DNA of 64,000 nucleotides from Branchiostoma floridae. Lineage: Eukaryota > Chordata > Leptocardii > Amphioxiformes > Branchiostomatidae. The stretch is taken from NCBI RefSeq assembly GCF_000003815.2, contig NC_049996.1, positions 15,385,161-15,449,160 on the forward strand. The letters run 5' to 3'. A program made the position numbers and the translations under genes. How positions within the stretch are numbered: position 1 is the first letter of the stretch; each line of letters starts with the position of its first letter. Under the pieces are notes generated by a model, which saw nothing but the letters and a program-made list of their open reading frames with translations, was not told the origin of the DNA and searched no databases. Positions 28,604 through 42,100 of the stretch are shown piece by piece.

Positions 28604-29733
28604 GTGTCAGTCATGGTTGATGAAGCAAAGGCACTGTATGCAACAATTCTGACCTTATATCACCCGGGAACATGGTTCGTTGCATTAAAACATGAGAGAG
28701 TACTTTTTTAAAGGAAAGCTTGCTCATTTCCTATAATTAGCCTACCGCTGCATTATAACGTCTAAACGTATTGACTAATTTTTAAAGGCCGTTTTTTTTG
28801 GAGGACGTCGATTGGCTTGGTTGAAAATAGAAATTAATAGAATACTTGAAATCCTTGGACTTGAATAATCTTGAATGTCATTTTACTTATTTTTAGCACA
28901 CGGAAGTTCCGCTTTTGTCATATTCTGTTGACAGATCCTCAACGGACATAGCTTGTTCGTGTCACGTGGCTTTTCAGTCCTAATGATGTGGCAACAATGA
29001 TACCATTTGGGGTACTTGGGAAGTCCTTATATGGTAAACTTCACCGTTACACTAGTGACAGCGGTGCTGGTGGAATTCTGGAAGGGCGTTTTGAGCCAGT
29101 ATGTAAGATAACGGCAAGATAACATGTGGAACCTCTGTCTTATGTTACTACGAACTATATTGCATCATCGAACTCCTCCCACTTTCACCTTTACATGTGT
29201 TCCTTATAAGGTGAAGTAAGGGGTAATAATGCCTGCCTGACACAGGTGTGATAATGTAAGAAACCTCATGATCACAGTCAACCCAACTTAAAGAAATCAC
29301 TGTGGACTGTTCCTCTTCAAAACGAAAGATTCATATATACCATAGAAGTCATGAGTACATCTGTTTGATCAGGCAATATCGCATAAAATTCTTGTTTTAT
29401 TCAGTCCATACCTGTAGGTTTTTTACAATTTAAATAACCACTTTGATCATCATTATGATTATGTAAGTGTTTTTATGCATGTGACGCTGTATGTTTCAGT
29501 CAGCTGTGCACATGGCCAAATATTTTAATGAAATGTATTTTAAATCCCTAACAGGTACGAAAACAAGTTATCGACGATAGTATTCACTGTATAACACCCT
29601 ACTAAATCCTATAGACAGTTCTGTTATGATGGTACCCACCGAATTTTAGCACGTTTGTTCAACTTACGAAAAGTCGCTAGCCTATTTGACTAATATGTGA
29701 TGGACAGTAGCCCTCAACAACACACTTGAACAT
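28604..29733. other. Intergenic spacer 1 of the kinase cluster
   Basis: The spacer is homologous to 33080-34290. Both have CACGGAAGTTCCGCTTTTGT, GTCACGTGGCTTTTCAGTCC, GATGTGGCAACA, CAGCGGTGCTGGTGGAATTC and AGGTGAAGTAAGGGGTAATA in order. The right part (about 29460-29640) also matches 34015-34170. No other gene is seen. It should hold the promoter of paralogue 1 and the 3' end of paralogue 2; a - strand AATAAA lies at about 29396-29401. Confidence 0.7.
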
Positions 29734-32700
29734 TCAAACTGCCGTTTCCTTTTCCGTGATCATCGTGTGGCACATTTGCATGAGTTTCGTCTCTAGAATA
29801 TCCGGAACCGGTCTTGCCAATGGACTTTCCCGCCAACACGACATCATGACGTCATACATTTCTCCGGAACAATCCGGAGGCTTCCTCAGCCGGATTCCCC
29901 TCCGGAGTGTCCTGGCGAGCTGGTGACAGGTCGGGTGGTTGTTGCCATCGTAACGCGGTTCTCGTCCCAGCGTGGCGATCTCCCACAGCAGCACGCCGAA
30001 GGACCAGACGTCACTCTGACAGGTGTACTCGCCTGTCTCTAAAGATTCCAGAGACATCCAGTTCAACGGCAATACTTCATTTCCTGCGTTGTTTGTATCT
30101 CCGTTAGCCGGTTCTTTGCCACGTTTATTACTAGACACGTGTTGGACAGTGGTATAGACGTCACCGGCCTGTCCGAAGTCGGCCAGCTTGGCCACGTTGT
30201 CGGCAGTGATGAGGACGTTCCGAGCGGCCACGTCACCGTGAGTGAGCGCCAGGCGTTGGAGCTCCTGAAGAGCGCGGGCAATGTGTACGGCGTAGCGGAG
30301 GTTATGTGGGAGAGGCTGCGGTCCGTTTTGCCGTCGTGTCTGTTGCAGCAAACGTAAAAGGCAGCCTTTAGAAGCGTATTCCATGACGATATACTTCTTA
30401 GTCGACTCATTGACCAATGCCAACAGCTGGATGATGTTGGAGCGAAGGTTGTCGTGATGCCGATCCTCGTGCACGGCTACCAAGATGGCCGCCTCCCTGA
30501 AGAGGCTGCGGTAACACGGACCGTCTCGTGTGCGAACCTCCTTGGCAGCAACGGTGACGTCCCCGGCAGATGTCTTGAGCCTGGCCCGAATGACGTGACC
30601 GAACCTACCCATGCCTACCAGGTGACCGAGAGTCAGATGTCGGCTGGTCGTGCCCCAGCGCCTGAGCCAGCCCGGCCGGACGGCCTGTGCCAGATCTGAC
30701 TCCACCTGTGTAATTCATTGATGAATATGATATGATACATTATTGTTAAACGATGCTATTGATTGAGGTTAAATCATGTTGATTTGTATGTATGTGTGTT
30801 TGTGGACTAGATTACTCGAGGTTAGTTCTAATGGATAAAATGGAATTTCCAACTGCTACAAACACGTTCATGCAGTCGTTTGCTTTTGGGGTAGGCATGT
30901 TCTCTTTAACAATACATGGATGAGACCTTAAAGTCTTGAATAATGACATGATTACTTGGCGAAGGGATGTGTTCTTAGAACGCTAGTTGATTGATGCTAA
31001 ACGTGTAATTTATTGTATTATTATTAGTAGACAACTTTTCGCAAATAGTAGTTAATGGAAGAGGACTCCAGGAAGAGTAGTGGATGTATTTCAGCACTAA
31101 TGGAGTCTCCTTGATGAACAAACAAACCAACAAACCTGCTCCAGCTGCAGTAGAGCTTCGGTCTCTCCATCTCTATCGGGCTCCCTGCCGCACACCTGTT
31201 TCCTTTTGTACAGCATTATTATTGTCGCTACACAACCGGCCAGTACGATCATGGATCCGATTGGCACAAGGCTCTCTAGTAGTGGCTCTGCTTGCTTTTC
31301 GTCACAGTTCTTCCCTGTCCAGTGCGCCACGCACGTGCAGCTGCCGTCCACGTTGTCGCAGGTGGCGTTGTTCTTACAGGTGCAGGTCAATCGGCATCCC
31401 AGGCCGTGCCTGTATCTCGGACAGGGTACGTCACACCACAGTCCGTACCAGCCTGCCGTGCAGGTACACTTGCCGTCGCTAGGGCTACAGCTCGCACCGT
31501 TTCGGCAGCGGCACTTCTTCAGGCACCGCTCGCCGAAGGTTCCGTTCGGGCAGGTTGCCTGACACCTGGTTCCCGTCCACCCCGGGGGACAGACGCAACC
31601 AGCCCGCCAGTCACAGGTCGCGCCTTGGAGGCAGTCGCAAGCTTCGTCACAAAGCTCGCCTTTTCTATTGGGCGGACACTTGGCAATGTCAAGTACAATG
31701 GTTGCATTGAAGACATTTCCATCGGCGTCGGAAGCCCGGCACTTGTAGGGACCATTGTCTCTTGACTGTAGGTTGAAAAGAGTTTGTTCTAATCGAGTAG
31801 CATTACTCCTAGCAATCTCTGATCCGTCTGGAAGTCGCAATGCTAACATTGTGGCACTGACGTGATGGACTTGACAGTGAACAGTGACGTTAGCGGAAAT
31901 GTAGATATCAGAAAGGTCGCTAGGTATCGTTGTTACAGAAACACCAGGCTTTGGAATGTCACAGGCGACACCTTGCCACCCAGCTGTACATTTGCAGGCA
32001 CCATTGAAGCCATGGCAACGGGCTCCATTCTTACAGATGCAGATCTGATCACAAAGAATGCCATATTTACCTGGACCGCATCCGACCGGCGTGAAATCTA
32101 ATGTTAGGGTTTCAACATGCACAATGACGTTTCTTCCAAATTGTTTATGGGAAATTTCGAATGGATCCAGCAGTGTCAGAAATTGGCAAACATAGCGCGT
32201 TTTGCTTTTTGTTGGAAATGCAAAGGAAAGTAACCATATCAAAATCGGATTCTGAAGTTTTTCTATCGCCTGAGGGATCTGTTGTTCTAAGTAACGCAAG
32301 TCTTCCCGGTGATTTTTGTGATCGAAAAGCTCTATTGACAGTTCTGACAGTATGTCATCAGATTCAGCATGACATGATAGGACCTGGTACGAATTCTCTC
32401 TCCTCTTCCACTGTCCTGACTCAAAGGCTACGTCTTTAAGATTACGGACTGCGAATGCCATACGAACCTGACAGTTGTTATCTGTTGTGATTACAAGCTT
32501 AGAATTGTCGTCCATTTTCCATCTCTCAAAAGGTTTGCTAATTGTCGTCTCGTAAGAAACAACATCTCCGGCAGCTGTCTCGGCTTCTGCACTCAGCGAA
32601 ATACTGAATTGAAATTCATTAGACCGGTTCCCAGTAAGATTGATCGGTGTTTCACACGTCTCGTTGTACACAGGAGGATAGCCCGAAACGTTTCTCACAT

Positions 32701-33028
32701 TTAATTTGATCCTGACGACATGGTGACCAGGGTCCTGGAGCCCTCCGACACGAAGCTTTAAAAGATACTCCGACTGTACTGACCAGTCCAGCGGCCTGGC
32801 CACCACAACTGTACAGTTCGTACTCACAGAGAAGCGGCCATAGCGATCCCCGTCCAACATCACACACGGAAGTTCCGCTTTCTCCTCTCCCAGCATCTTC
32901 GGCAAACTGACAACACTTGTTCCAATCTTGGCATTTTCAAATACAGACACAGTGAAGTTGATGCCTTCATCGGCCCGGCAAAGTAGAAAATATAGATCCA
33001 GCAGAAGTATGATACCTTTGACTGCCAT
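29734..33028 (-). CDS. Receptor tyrosine kinase paralogue 2, 2 exons, 954 aa
   Basis: Exons are 33028-31136 and 30705-29734, joined in phase 0 at the codon pair EQ/VE. The signal peptide (MAVKGIILLLDLYFLLCRA) and module order match paralogue 1: cadherin-like repeat, spacer, EGF, Ig, EGF modules, TM (IGSMIVLAGCVATIIML), kinase. P-loop GMGRFG, VAAKE, HGDVAARN, DFG and SDVWSFG are all present. The intron (30706-31135) has a GTTTGT donor and a TTACACAG acceptor. The C-terminus is ETAV. The frame is intact with no sign of decay, so it is likely functional. An in-frame Met lies 13 codons upstream, but the signal peptide favours 33028. Confidence 0.88.
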
Positions 33029-33079
33029 ATTGCGGCCACGATTGTGCAAAGAAAGTAAGCAAAGCAAGTAAGCAAGCTC

Positions 33080-34290
33080 TATATCTAGACTTCCGCTTCG
33101 ACAAACAGCACTTCTACAAACAGATCATGTGTCAGTCATGGTTGATGAAGCAAAGCAAATAGTCCTGGGAGCCACTGCATGCAAGGTTTCTAACCTTTTC
33201 ACTCGGGAACATGGTCGGGTTAAAACATGAGAGAGTACCTTTTTAAAGGAAAGCTCGCTCACTTTTTAATTAGCATACCGCTGCATTATAACATCTAAAT
33301 GTATTGACCATTCTTTTTAATGACGTTGTTTTGGAGGAGGTAGATTAGGCCCTTGGAGAATAGAATACTTGAAGTCCTTGGACTTGAACGTCACGTTGCT
33401 TATTTTAAGTACACGGAAGTTCCGCTTTTGTCATATCCTATTGACAGATCATTTACGGACGTAGCTTATTCGAGTCACGTGGCTTTTCAGTCCTAATGAT
33501 GTGGCAACGTTAACAGTGATATCATTTGGGGTACTTGGGAACTCCTGATATGGTAAACTTCACCGTTACACTAGTGACAGCGGTGCTGGTGGAATTCTGG
33601 AAGGGCGTTTTGGGCCGGTATGTAAGACAACGGCAAGTTAGCATGTGGAACCTCTGTCTTATGTTACTACTATTTTGCATCACCGAACTCCTCCCACTTT
33701 AATAAATTTCTCTTTTACATGTGTTCCTCGTAAGGTGAAGTAAGGGGTAATAATGACTGCCTGATTCAGGTGTTATAATGTTTACAGGATGCCGCAATCA
33801 CAGTCAACCCAAGAAAAATCACTGTGGACTGACAGGTGTGATAATGTAGGATGTCACAGTCAACCCAACTTAAAGAAATCACTGTTGTATGTGCCTGGAA
33901 GTCATGAGTACATCTGTTTGAATCCGGTGATATCGTCTTTAATTCTTGTTTCATTGACTACATTGGTTTGTTACAACATAAATGCCTACTTTGATCATCG
34001 TTATAATTATGCAAAGTTTGATGCTTGTGACGCTGTACACATGACCAAATATTTGAATAAAATGTACTATGTTAAATCCCTAACAGGCACTAAAACAAGT
34101 TATCAAGGAAAGTATTCACTGTATAACACCCTAGTAAAGTATATACACAGTTATGGTATGATCAAGGAGCTTTTATACTCCTTTGTATGTTGGTACAGTC
34201 TGAAATTTAGCACATTCGTCCAACTTGCGAAAAGTCCATTCTCGACTAATATGGGATGGACAGCAGAATCTCAACAACACGTCTGCACAC
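33080..34290. other. Intergenic spacer 2 of the kinase cluster
   Basis: The spacer is the duplicate of 28604-29733, with an added internal duplication of TCACAGTCAACCCAA, AAATCACTG at about 33792-33885. It should contain the promoter of paralogue 2 and the 3' flank of paralogue 3. The ORF on the + strand at 33789-34340 has no protein-like composition and overlaps the kinase tail antisense, so it is not called. Confidence 0.7.
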
Positions 34291-37200
34291 TCAAACTGTG
34301 GATTCCTTTTCTATTATCATCGTATGACACATTTGCATGAGTTTCGTCTCTAGAATATCAGGACCCGGTCTTGCTGGTGCACTTTCCCGCCAACACGACA
34401 TCATGACGCCATACATCTCTCCGGAACAATCCGGAGGCCTCCTCAGCCGGACTCCCCTCCGGAGTGTCCGTGCGAGCTGGTGGCACGTTGGCTGGCTGTT
34501 GCCATCGTAACGCGGTTCTCGTCCCAGCGTGGCGATCTCCCACAGCAGCACGCCGAAGGACCAGACGTCACTCTGACAAGTGTACTCGCCTGTCTCTAAA
34601 GACTCCACAGACATCCAGTTCAACGGCAACACTTCAATTCCGTTGTTTGTGTCTCGGTCAGCCGGTTCTGTGCCACGTTTTTCATTAGGTACGTGTTGGA
34701 CAGTGGTATAGACGTCACCGGCCTGTCCAAAGTCGGCCAGTTTGGCCATGTCGTCAGCAGTGATGAGGACGTTCCGAGCGGCCACGTCACCGTGAGTGAG
34801 CGCCAGGCGCTGGAGCTCCTGAAGAGCGCGGGCAATGTGCACGGCGTAGCGGAGATTACTAGTATATGGGAGAGGCTGTGGTCCGTTTTGCCGTCGTGTC
34901 TGTTGCAGCAAACGTAAAAGGCAGCCTTTGGAAGCGTATTGCATGATGATGTATTTTTTGGTTGACTCATTGACCAATGCCAACAGCTGAATGATGTTGG
35001 AGCGAAGGTTGTCGTGATGCCGATCCTCGTGCACGGCTACCAAGATGGCTGCCTCCCTGAAGAAGCTGCGGTAACACGGCCCGTCTCGTGTGCGAACCTC
35101 CTTGGCAGCAACCGTGACGTCCCCGGCAGATGTCTTGAGCCTGGCCCGAATGACGTGACCGAACCTGCCCATACCTATCAGCTGACCGAGTGTCAGATGT
35201 CGGCTGGTCGTGCCCCAGCGCCTGAGCCAGCCCGGCCGGACGGCCTGCGCCAGATCTGACTCCACCTGTGTAATTCATTGATGTATATGATATGATGCAT
35301 GTATTGTTAAACGATGCTATTGATTGATGTGAAATCATGTTAATGTGTATGTATGTCTTTGTTTGTTGACAGCAATACTCGAGGTTAGTTGGAATGGATA
35401 AAATGGAATTTCCAACTGCTACAAACACGTTTATGCAGTCGTTTGCTTTTTGGGTAGGTATGTTCTCTTTAGCAATAAATAGGTAAGACTTCAACGTCTT
35501 GAATAAAGACATGATTATTTTGCAAAGGAATGTGCTCGTGGGATTCTAGTTGATTGATGTTAAACGTGTTACTTATTGTATTATCGTTTTTAGATGGTAA
35601 GTGTTAGTAAGACAACGTTTTGCAAATAGTAGTTAATAGAAGAGGACTCCAGGAAGAGTAGTGGATGTATTTCAACACTAATGGAGACTCATTAAGAAAC
35701 AAAGAAACAAACAAACCTGCTCCAGCTGCAGTAGAGCTTCGGTCTCTCCATCTCTATCGGGCTCCCTGCCGCACACCTGTTTCCTTTTGTACAGCATTAT
35801 TATTGTCGCTACACAACCGGCCAGTACGATCATTGATCCGATTGGCACAAGGCTCTCTAGCAGTGGCTCTGCTTGCTTTTCGTCACAGTTCTTCCCTGTC
35901 CAGGGCGCCACGCACGTGCAGCTGCCGTCCACGTTGTCGCAGGTGGCGTTGTTCTTACAGGTGCAGGTCGATTGACATCCCAGGCCGTGCCTGTATCTTG
36001 GACAGGGTACGTCACACTGCAGTCCGTACCAGCCTGCCGTGCAGGTACACTTGCCGTCGCTAGGGCTACAGCTCGCATCGTTAAAGCAGCGGCACGTCTT
36101 CAGGCACCGCTCGCCGAAGGTGCCGTTCGGGCAGGTTGCCTGACACCTGGTTCCCGTCCACCCCGGGGGACAGAGGCAACCATCCCGCCAGTCACAAGTC
36201 GCGCCTTGGAGGCAGTCACAAGCTTTGTCACAGAGCTCGCCTTTTCGATGAGGAGGACACTTGGCAATGTCAAGTACAATGGTTGCATTGAAGGCATTTC
36301 CATATTCGCCTGAAGCCTGGCACTTGTAAGGACCCTTGTCTTTCAACTGTATGTTGAAAAGAGTTTGTTCTAATCGAGTAGCATTGCTCCTAGCAATCTC
36401 TGATCCGTCTGGAAGTCGCAATGCTAACATTGTGGCACTGACGTGATGGACTTGACAGTGAACAGTGACGTTAGCGGAAATGTAGATATCAGAATTGTCG
36501 CTTGGTGTCGTTGTTGCAGTAACACCAGGCTTTGGAATGTCACAGGCGACACCTTGCCACCCAGCTGTACATTTGCAGGCACCATTGAAGCCGTGACAAC
36601 GGGCACCATTTTTACAGATGCAGATCTGATCACAAAGAATGCCATATTTACTGGGACCGCATCCGATCGATGTCAAATCAAATGTTAGCGTTTGAACATG
36701 TTGTACACTATATTGAGGAATCCTGAATGAACTCAGATATGACGGGAAATCGCACACATGCGTTTTGCTTTTTGTCGTAAATGCAAAGGAAAATAACCAG
36801 ATAAACATCGGATTCTGAAGTTTGTCTATCACTTGAGGGAACTTTTGTTCGAAGTAACGTATTTTGTGCCATTCGCGTTTGTAAAAAAGCTCTATTAACA
36901 GCTCTGGCTGCATATCATCAGATTCTGCACTACATGATATGTTAAGATTCCATGCCCTCTGATACAGTTCTGATGCAATGGCTAAGTCTTTCAGACTACC
37001 GACTGCGATTGCCATACGAGCCTGACAGTTGTTATCTGCTGTGATCACAAATTTATTATTGTCCATGCTCCATCTCTCAAGAGGCTTGCTAATTGTCGTC
37101 TCGTAAGAAACAACATCTCCGGCACTCGTCTCAGCTTCAATATTCAGCGAAACACTGAACAGAAATTCATTAGACCGGTTTCTGGTTAGATCAACCGGTG

Positions 37201-37582
37201 TTTCACACGTCTCGTTGTACACAGGAGGATAGCCCAAAACGTTTCTCACATTTAATTTGATACTGACGACATGGTGACCAGGGTCTTGTAGCCCTCCGAC
37301 ACGAACCTTTAAAAGATACTCCGACTGTACTGACCAGTCCAGTGGCCTGGCCACCACAACTGTGCAGTTCGTACTCACAGAGAAGCGGCCATAGCGATCA
37401 CCCTCCAACATCACACACGGAAGTTCCGCTTTCTCCTCTCCCAACAAAGTCGGCAAGTTGACAACGCCTGTTCCAATCTTGGCATTTTCAGACACAGAAA
37501 CGGTCAAGTTGATACCTTCATCGGCCTGACAAATTAGACAGCAAAGACCCAATAGAAGGAAAGTCTGGTAGTTACTTGTCAT
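34291..37582 (-). CDS. Receptor tyrosine kinase paralogue 3, 2 exons, 946 aa
   Basis: Exons are 37582-35717 and 35265-34291, with the intron at the same position and phase as in paralogue 2. The signal peptide differs (MTSNYQTFLLLGLCCLICQA), but the mature protein then follows the shared plan. The region between the EGF modules and the splice site is almost identical to paralogue 2 (PLLESLVPIGSMIVLAGCVA). The ligand-facing spacer is the most divergent part (FEQKFPQVIDKLQNPMFIWL). The kinase keeps GMGRFG, VAAKE, HGDVAARN, DFG and SDVWSFG. The C-terminus is ESTV, again a class I PDZ ligand. No frameshift is seen. Confidence 0.88.
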
Positions 37583-39179
37583 GGTGTAGCCGATGCGCTA
37601 GATCTGGACACGCTCGTACAACACATCTAGCACTTCATTCATTGTGTTCTGAAGAGATCTTGTGTCACTAAACGTTAAATTGGTTAAAGAGGAACGTAAC
37701 TCTATAAGCAGGTGTCATGTTTCTTAGACGCTATTTTCTTTCTGAACAACAACAACAAAAAAGAATGTATCGGGAACTTAACGTTGATTTGGGAAGTGTT
37801 ACGTCATACAAAGGCTATTTTAACTCCCATTTTACCGCGTTCTATTTGGCGGGGTGATATTAGTCAAGATCTTTATTTGCATGTTCCTGCCCACATGGGA
37901 TAAATGCAGTGATTCAATAGTATTGCATGGAATACTAAAGACTAGATACTATTACAGGTAGTGCTACAATCAAACAATTGAATAAAAATATTTAGAGCTA
38001 TGCTATTACTAAAACTATTTTTTACATGCCTCTTCCCTCTTTTTAAAACAAGTATATACGAACTCACAGAGTTTTTGTTGTACAATGTTGTCTCTGGCTG
38101 TCATTATATATAAAAATAGTTCGTCTTTGGTTAACTGTTTACATAATTAGTAAAAACTTGGCTGAACTTGAACTCTGGACCAAGAAGCCGTGAGGTCGAT
38201 CCCGGCTGTGTCGCTCACCCGACATGCACGCTACCGGAAAGGCCTGCAGTCCTTATACCCCCCTCACATTAGGTGAAAATCGATCGGACGACGAGTCTGC
38301 GAGCTCTAAAGGACTAAATTTATTTATTTATTCATTTATTTATTTATTGTACTTCCCATTAAAAAAATGGGACGACGAGTCTGCGAGCTCTAAATTACGA
38401 GGAGGCATGACCCTGCTGCCGACGAAGAAATGGCAGAGTTTCCCCTTCCGATCAGGGTCATGCCTCCTCGTAATTTAGAGCTCGCACACTCGTCGTCCGA
38501 TTGATTTTCGCCTAATGTAAGGGGGGTATAATACCCCTGTCAAATTTGGTGAAAATCGATCGGACGACCATTCTGCGGCAATCGCCCGAGCCTCGCTTAT
38601 AATAATACCTTTATTGCACAACAATTGTACAATGTACAAAGTATGGCTTATATGTGACAGAGACGGTTTTCAGGTGAAAAATACGCACAACCCTCTGTCG
38701 ATCTTAAATATGGCCGATCTTCCATCGATACGCCCGAAAATCGTGAATGATTTGGCAGGGGTATAAGGACGGGACATAAAGCCGTGTTGCACTCTTCTTT
38801 GTGCTTGTCCAGAAGAATTTCCCAGCATTATGAACCTGTTAATAATGTACATGACGTCTACCTTCTCGGTCAAGATCTAAAAGTGAAATATAAGCTTTTC
38901 ATTGAATTTAACTGGTTCCAGATCATTTTCACTTTGTACAAAGTGTGGTGTCCAAACAATGCGAGATATTATCATGTTAGAAACGGTTTGTTGTGTTTCA
39001 ATTTTCTTATTCTGGAACAAACGCCATACTATTGTAGGGTAAGATACCACAAAACAATCGAGTCCAATCGTCAGCGATACGATTGTTCTAGAACGTCAGA
39101 ATGAGTCGCTGCATAGATACCGTTCGAACAACACCAGCATTCACCACTGGAAGTTTGCCTCGGAAGAAGAGGACATAAA
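37583..39179. other. Divergent intergenic region between kinase copy 3 and the His-rich gene
   Basis: This region should hold the promoters of two divergent genes. The 5' flank of paralogue 3 does not resemble those of paralogues 1 and 2. It contains the palindromic MITE at 38254-38530 and a word at about 38605-38645 (CCTTTATTGCACAACAATTG, then TACAATGTACAAAG) that is the reverse complement of the tail at 61500-61545. No additional exon is seen. Confidence 0.5.
38254..38530. mobile_element. Palindromic MITE, TATACCCCCCTCACATTAG family (copy 1)
   Basis: The arms are TATACCCCCCTCACATTAGG through GAGCTCTAAATTACGAGGAG and GCATGACCCTG, and their inverse. The centre carries CCGACGAAGAAATGGCAGAG. 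The left arm has an extra (ATTT)n-rich insert of about 80 bp between two copies of GACGACGAGTCTGCGAGCTC. A further partial left end follows at about 38531-38575. The sister copy is at 55611-55803. Confidence 0.8.
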
Positions 39180-42100
39180 ATGACGGGCTCCACAAATGTG
39201 TCACTAAAGAGGAGGAGCACTCTAACAGGAGAAAAGATCAAGGATCATCATCATCATCCGCACCATCATCATCATCACCATCATGGAGGTAAGGTTATTA
39301 CAAAAGTAGGTCGGGCACAAAATAGGTCGTCGCAGTACTAGTTCTTGAAAAGCCATAGAAAGTTTTCTGTGCACGTCAGCGAGTCGGAAACTGTGGTGGA
39401 TAGTAGAGGAATATGTAAGTTTTGAGACTGTACGGGTTACGATGTTTGTTTGGCTTGGTAGAATTTCGCGCACGAATCCGGTTCCCGCTACGTCTAAAGA
39501 ATGTTAAATGTAAGAATTAAAATGTATACCTAGATACTTACACAAATTATGCCCATGAATATTATGTTGACGTGTTGTGTTTTTTTTTATCTCTTTTATA
39601 TCATTCTTTTCCCTCCCGAAAACTGCACGGCCGGGTCCGGTTTGGAAATGTGACCCAATAAGCCTTAGATATCTTGGTTGTTGTGAATTAAGAACCAAAT
39701 CAAATCAGCTCTATCCGTTCCAGCCCACCACGTGGACTCCGCTACGGTCCTGGCTACAAACATCACCAACTTCGTCCGCAAGAACGCCCCGTCATGCACC
39801 GCGTCAGAGCCCGCCGGTCGCGAAAAGGTACCCGTATTGTTTCGACCGCCCAAACATTTGGTAGTTTTAGATTAATCGATAGATCAATAGATCAGCTATA
39901 TTTGAAGTGGTGAGATTATAGAATTACTATTATTGACCTTATCGTCTCTCCACGTTTTATTGCTTATTGAATGATTGTTAATTGGGCTGTGATGCGTTTA
40001 ATTTTTTCAACAAAATGTGATGATAATATAGGTTGTTTATTTGCAAATACACGCCCGAAGGCTAATTGCATATAGTCTTAAGGGCTAAGATCTGAATAGT
40101 GTGATACATAAAACTAGTGTCTAATCAGCTATATGATACAAGGAACAATTAATTGAACAATACGATATGAGCAGAATTTTACATAATTGTATCTCGTCTG
40201 TCAGTAAATTTTAGATTACGCCATGTCCTAAACTAACCAATATGTAATGTCTTTGTAAGAATTCAGAGTTCAGTCTTAGGGCTGCGAGTTGTTCAATAGC
40301 AATAGACCATTATATTATCCGTGAATAGGTTCATCAGGTTGGTAGGTCACTGAATAAAGAGACTTTTAATAAAGCTGATTGTACATAATTATGTAAATAC
40401 ATGTACTTACGTTTTGTGACTGCATCTGAACTGTGAGCAGCGACTAGTCTCCAAGCAGGCATGAGACAGTATCATAAGCTGGGGAAGGAGTTTAGCTGGC
40501 AGAGGAGTAAGTTGGTCACGCGTGGCCAATTTACTCCTTCCCCAGCTTATGATATTGTCTTATGCCATGCAAGATCTGCTTGGAGATTAAGCAGCATCGC
40601 CTGTCCTGCAGTGGACCAGTCGGAATTGCCCTGAAGAAGGTGACAGTCGGTCATGCACCGAAACGTCGGTGGGAATAAAGCATTGATTGTATAAAAAGAG
40701 TCTCCTTCTTCACCATTATATTATATTACCATATAAGGTTGAGCAGCGCACCAGCCGGATGTACGTCAGCACCCGCCCGGAGGGCATGTGGGAACGTCAC
40801 TTCCGGTTAGTACTCATCTGTCATTTTATGGATGGACTTTCATAAAAGATAGACTGTGTTGATGTGAAACCCGTTGGAAGTCCGACGAAGTACTATGTTA
40901 TACATTTTGCTTAGGCTAAGTTCGAGTTTAGGCTCCGCAGCCGGCTTGCTTTGAACGTCTTTTTAGGCGTTTTGGTTGTCTTTTCTTTTAGCTAACAGAA
41001 CCGCACAAAGCAGCCGCAAAATGAGCGTACATATAGTATGCCGTAATCAAATGGACCAGTCTTTCTTTCTTTTCACTCCTTCTTTCAAACATTTTTTTCT
41101 CCTACAACAAGCCGTCGCCAGAAGCAGCTGCATCAGGGGTTCTTCAGTGTGGCGCACCGCCCGTACCAGGCTATGGGCGACCTGAAGCTAGATCCCCGCC
41201 TTCTGGTCACTCAAGCCCTCAACCTGCCCGTACAAGCCAAGCTCCCGCCTATCAGGCGAACTGTCAAGGTTTGTGTTTTTTGTTTCTTTATTTGTTTGCT
41301 TTGCATTTTTAGTAAACCGCCTTAAGGCGTAACACAGCAGGTTTGTACTGAACAATACAAGCTGCATATCCGGACAGATTTGCCGTTGATCCACTCACAC
41401 GGGACTCCTACTGTTTTCGAACCCAGAATCGAACACCCTGCCGATTGCGCCAACAACCCCATGACAAACTTTTTTTTTGCAACTCATGAAATGATTTCAA
41501 CACAGTAGTGCTGTGCTCAAAACAGCCTTCATCCAGAGAAATTGCTACCATCATCTTTCGCGAAACATAATTTAAGATATGACACATGAATTGTCATCGA
41601 TTTTAAAAAGGATAGAAACGACATTGCGGTTTGGCGAACATTTAACTGTGTGAAGGAATTTATAAAGAGCATTGTTATGAAGGATTGTGGCTTGATACAG
41701 GAAGGAGCTTATGTGTCTTTTCAGATCTGCATTTCGGAAGTGTACGATGGTTGGAATTGATTAATGTTCTTCCAGTTGCTACATTCCATACGTTTTATCT
41801 TCCTAGCCGGACACATCTTCCCCCGATGGCCCTGGCGGGACAGGAGATGTCCCGCTAATGTTGGGGACGGAAACGTTGAAGACCGCCAAGGACTGGCGAG
41901 AAAAGGACGCGAGGACACCTGCCGACTTTCACCAGGTTTGCAGCAGGGTGTATGAGGGGGTCTAGAAATTAAATAGACGAGTTTAATCTAAGTATGAAAG
42001 TTCATCTGTGTTAATTAACCGCATTTTGGAGCAAACTAAAACAACAGGGAAAAGGTGTGAAAGAAGCTGTGTACATTTGAGCACACCGTCCGACGTTGAA

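Noticed and set aside
33789-34340. 183-aa + strand ORF in kinase spacer 2
   Set aside because: It has no counterpart in the homologous spacer 1, overlaps the kinase C-terminus antisense and has intergenic composition.
41112-41268. Possible tRNA gene near 41400 on the - strand
   Set aside because: A and B box-like words exist, but the cloverleaf cannot be closed and the segment continues into a repeated SINE body.
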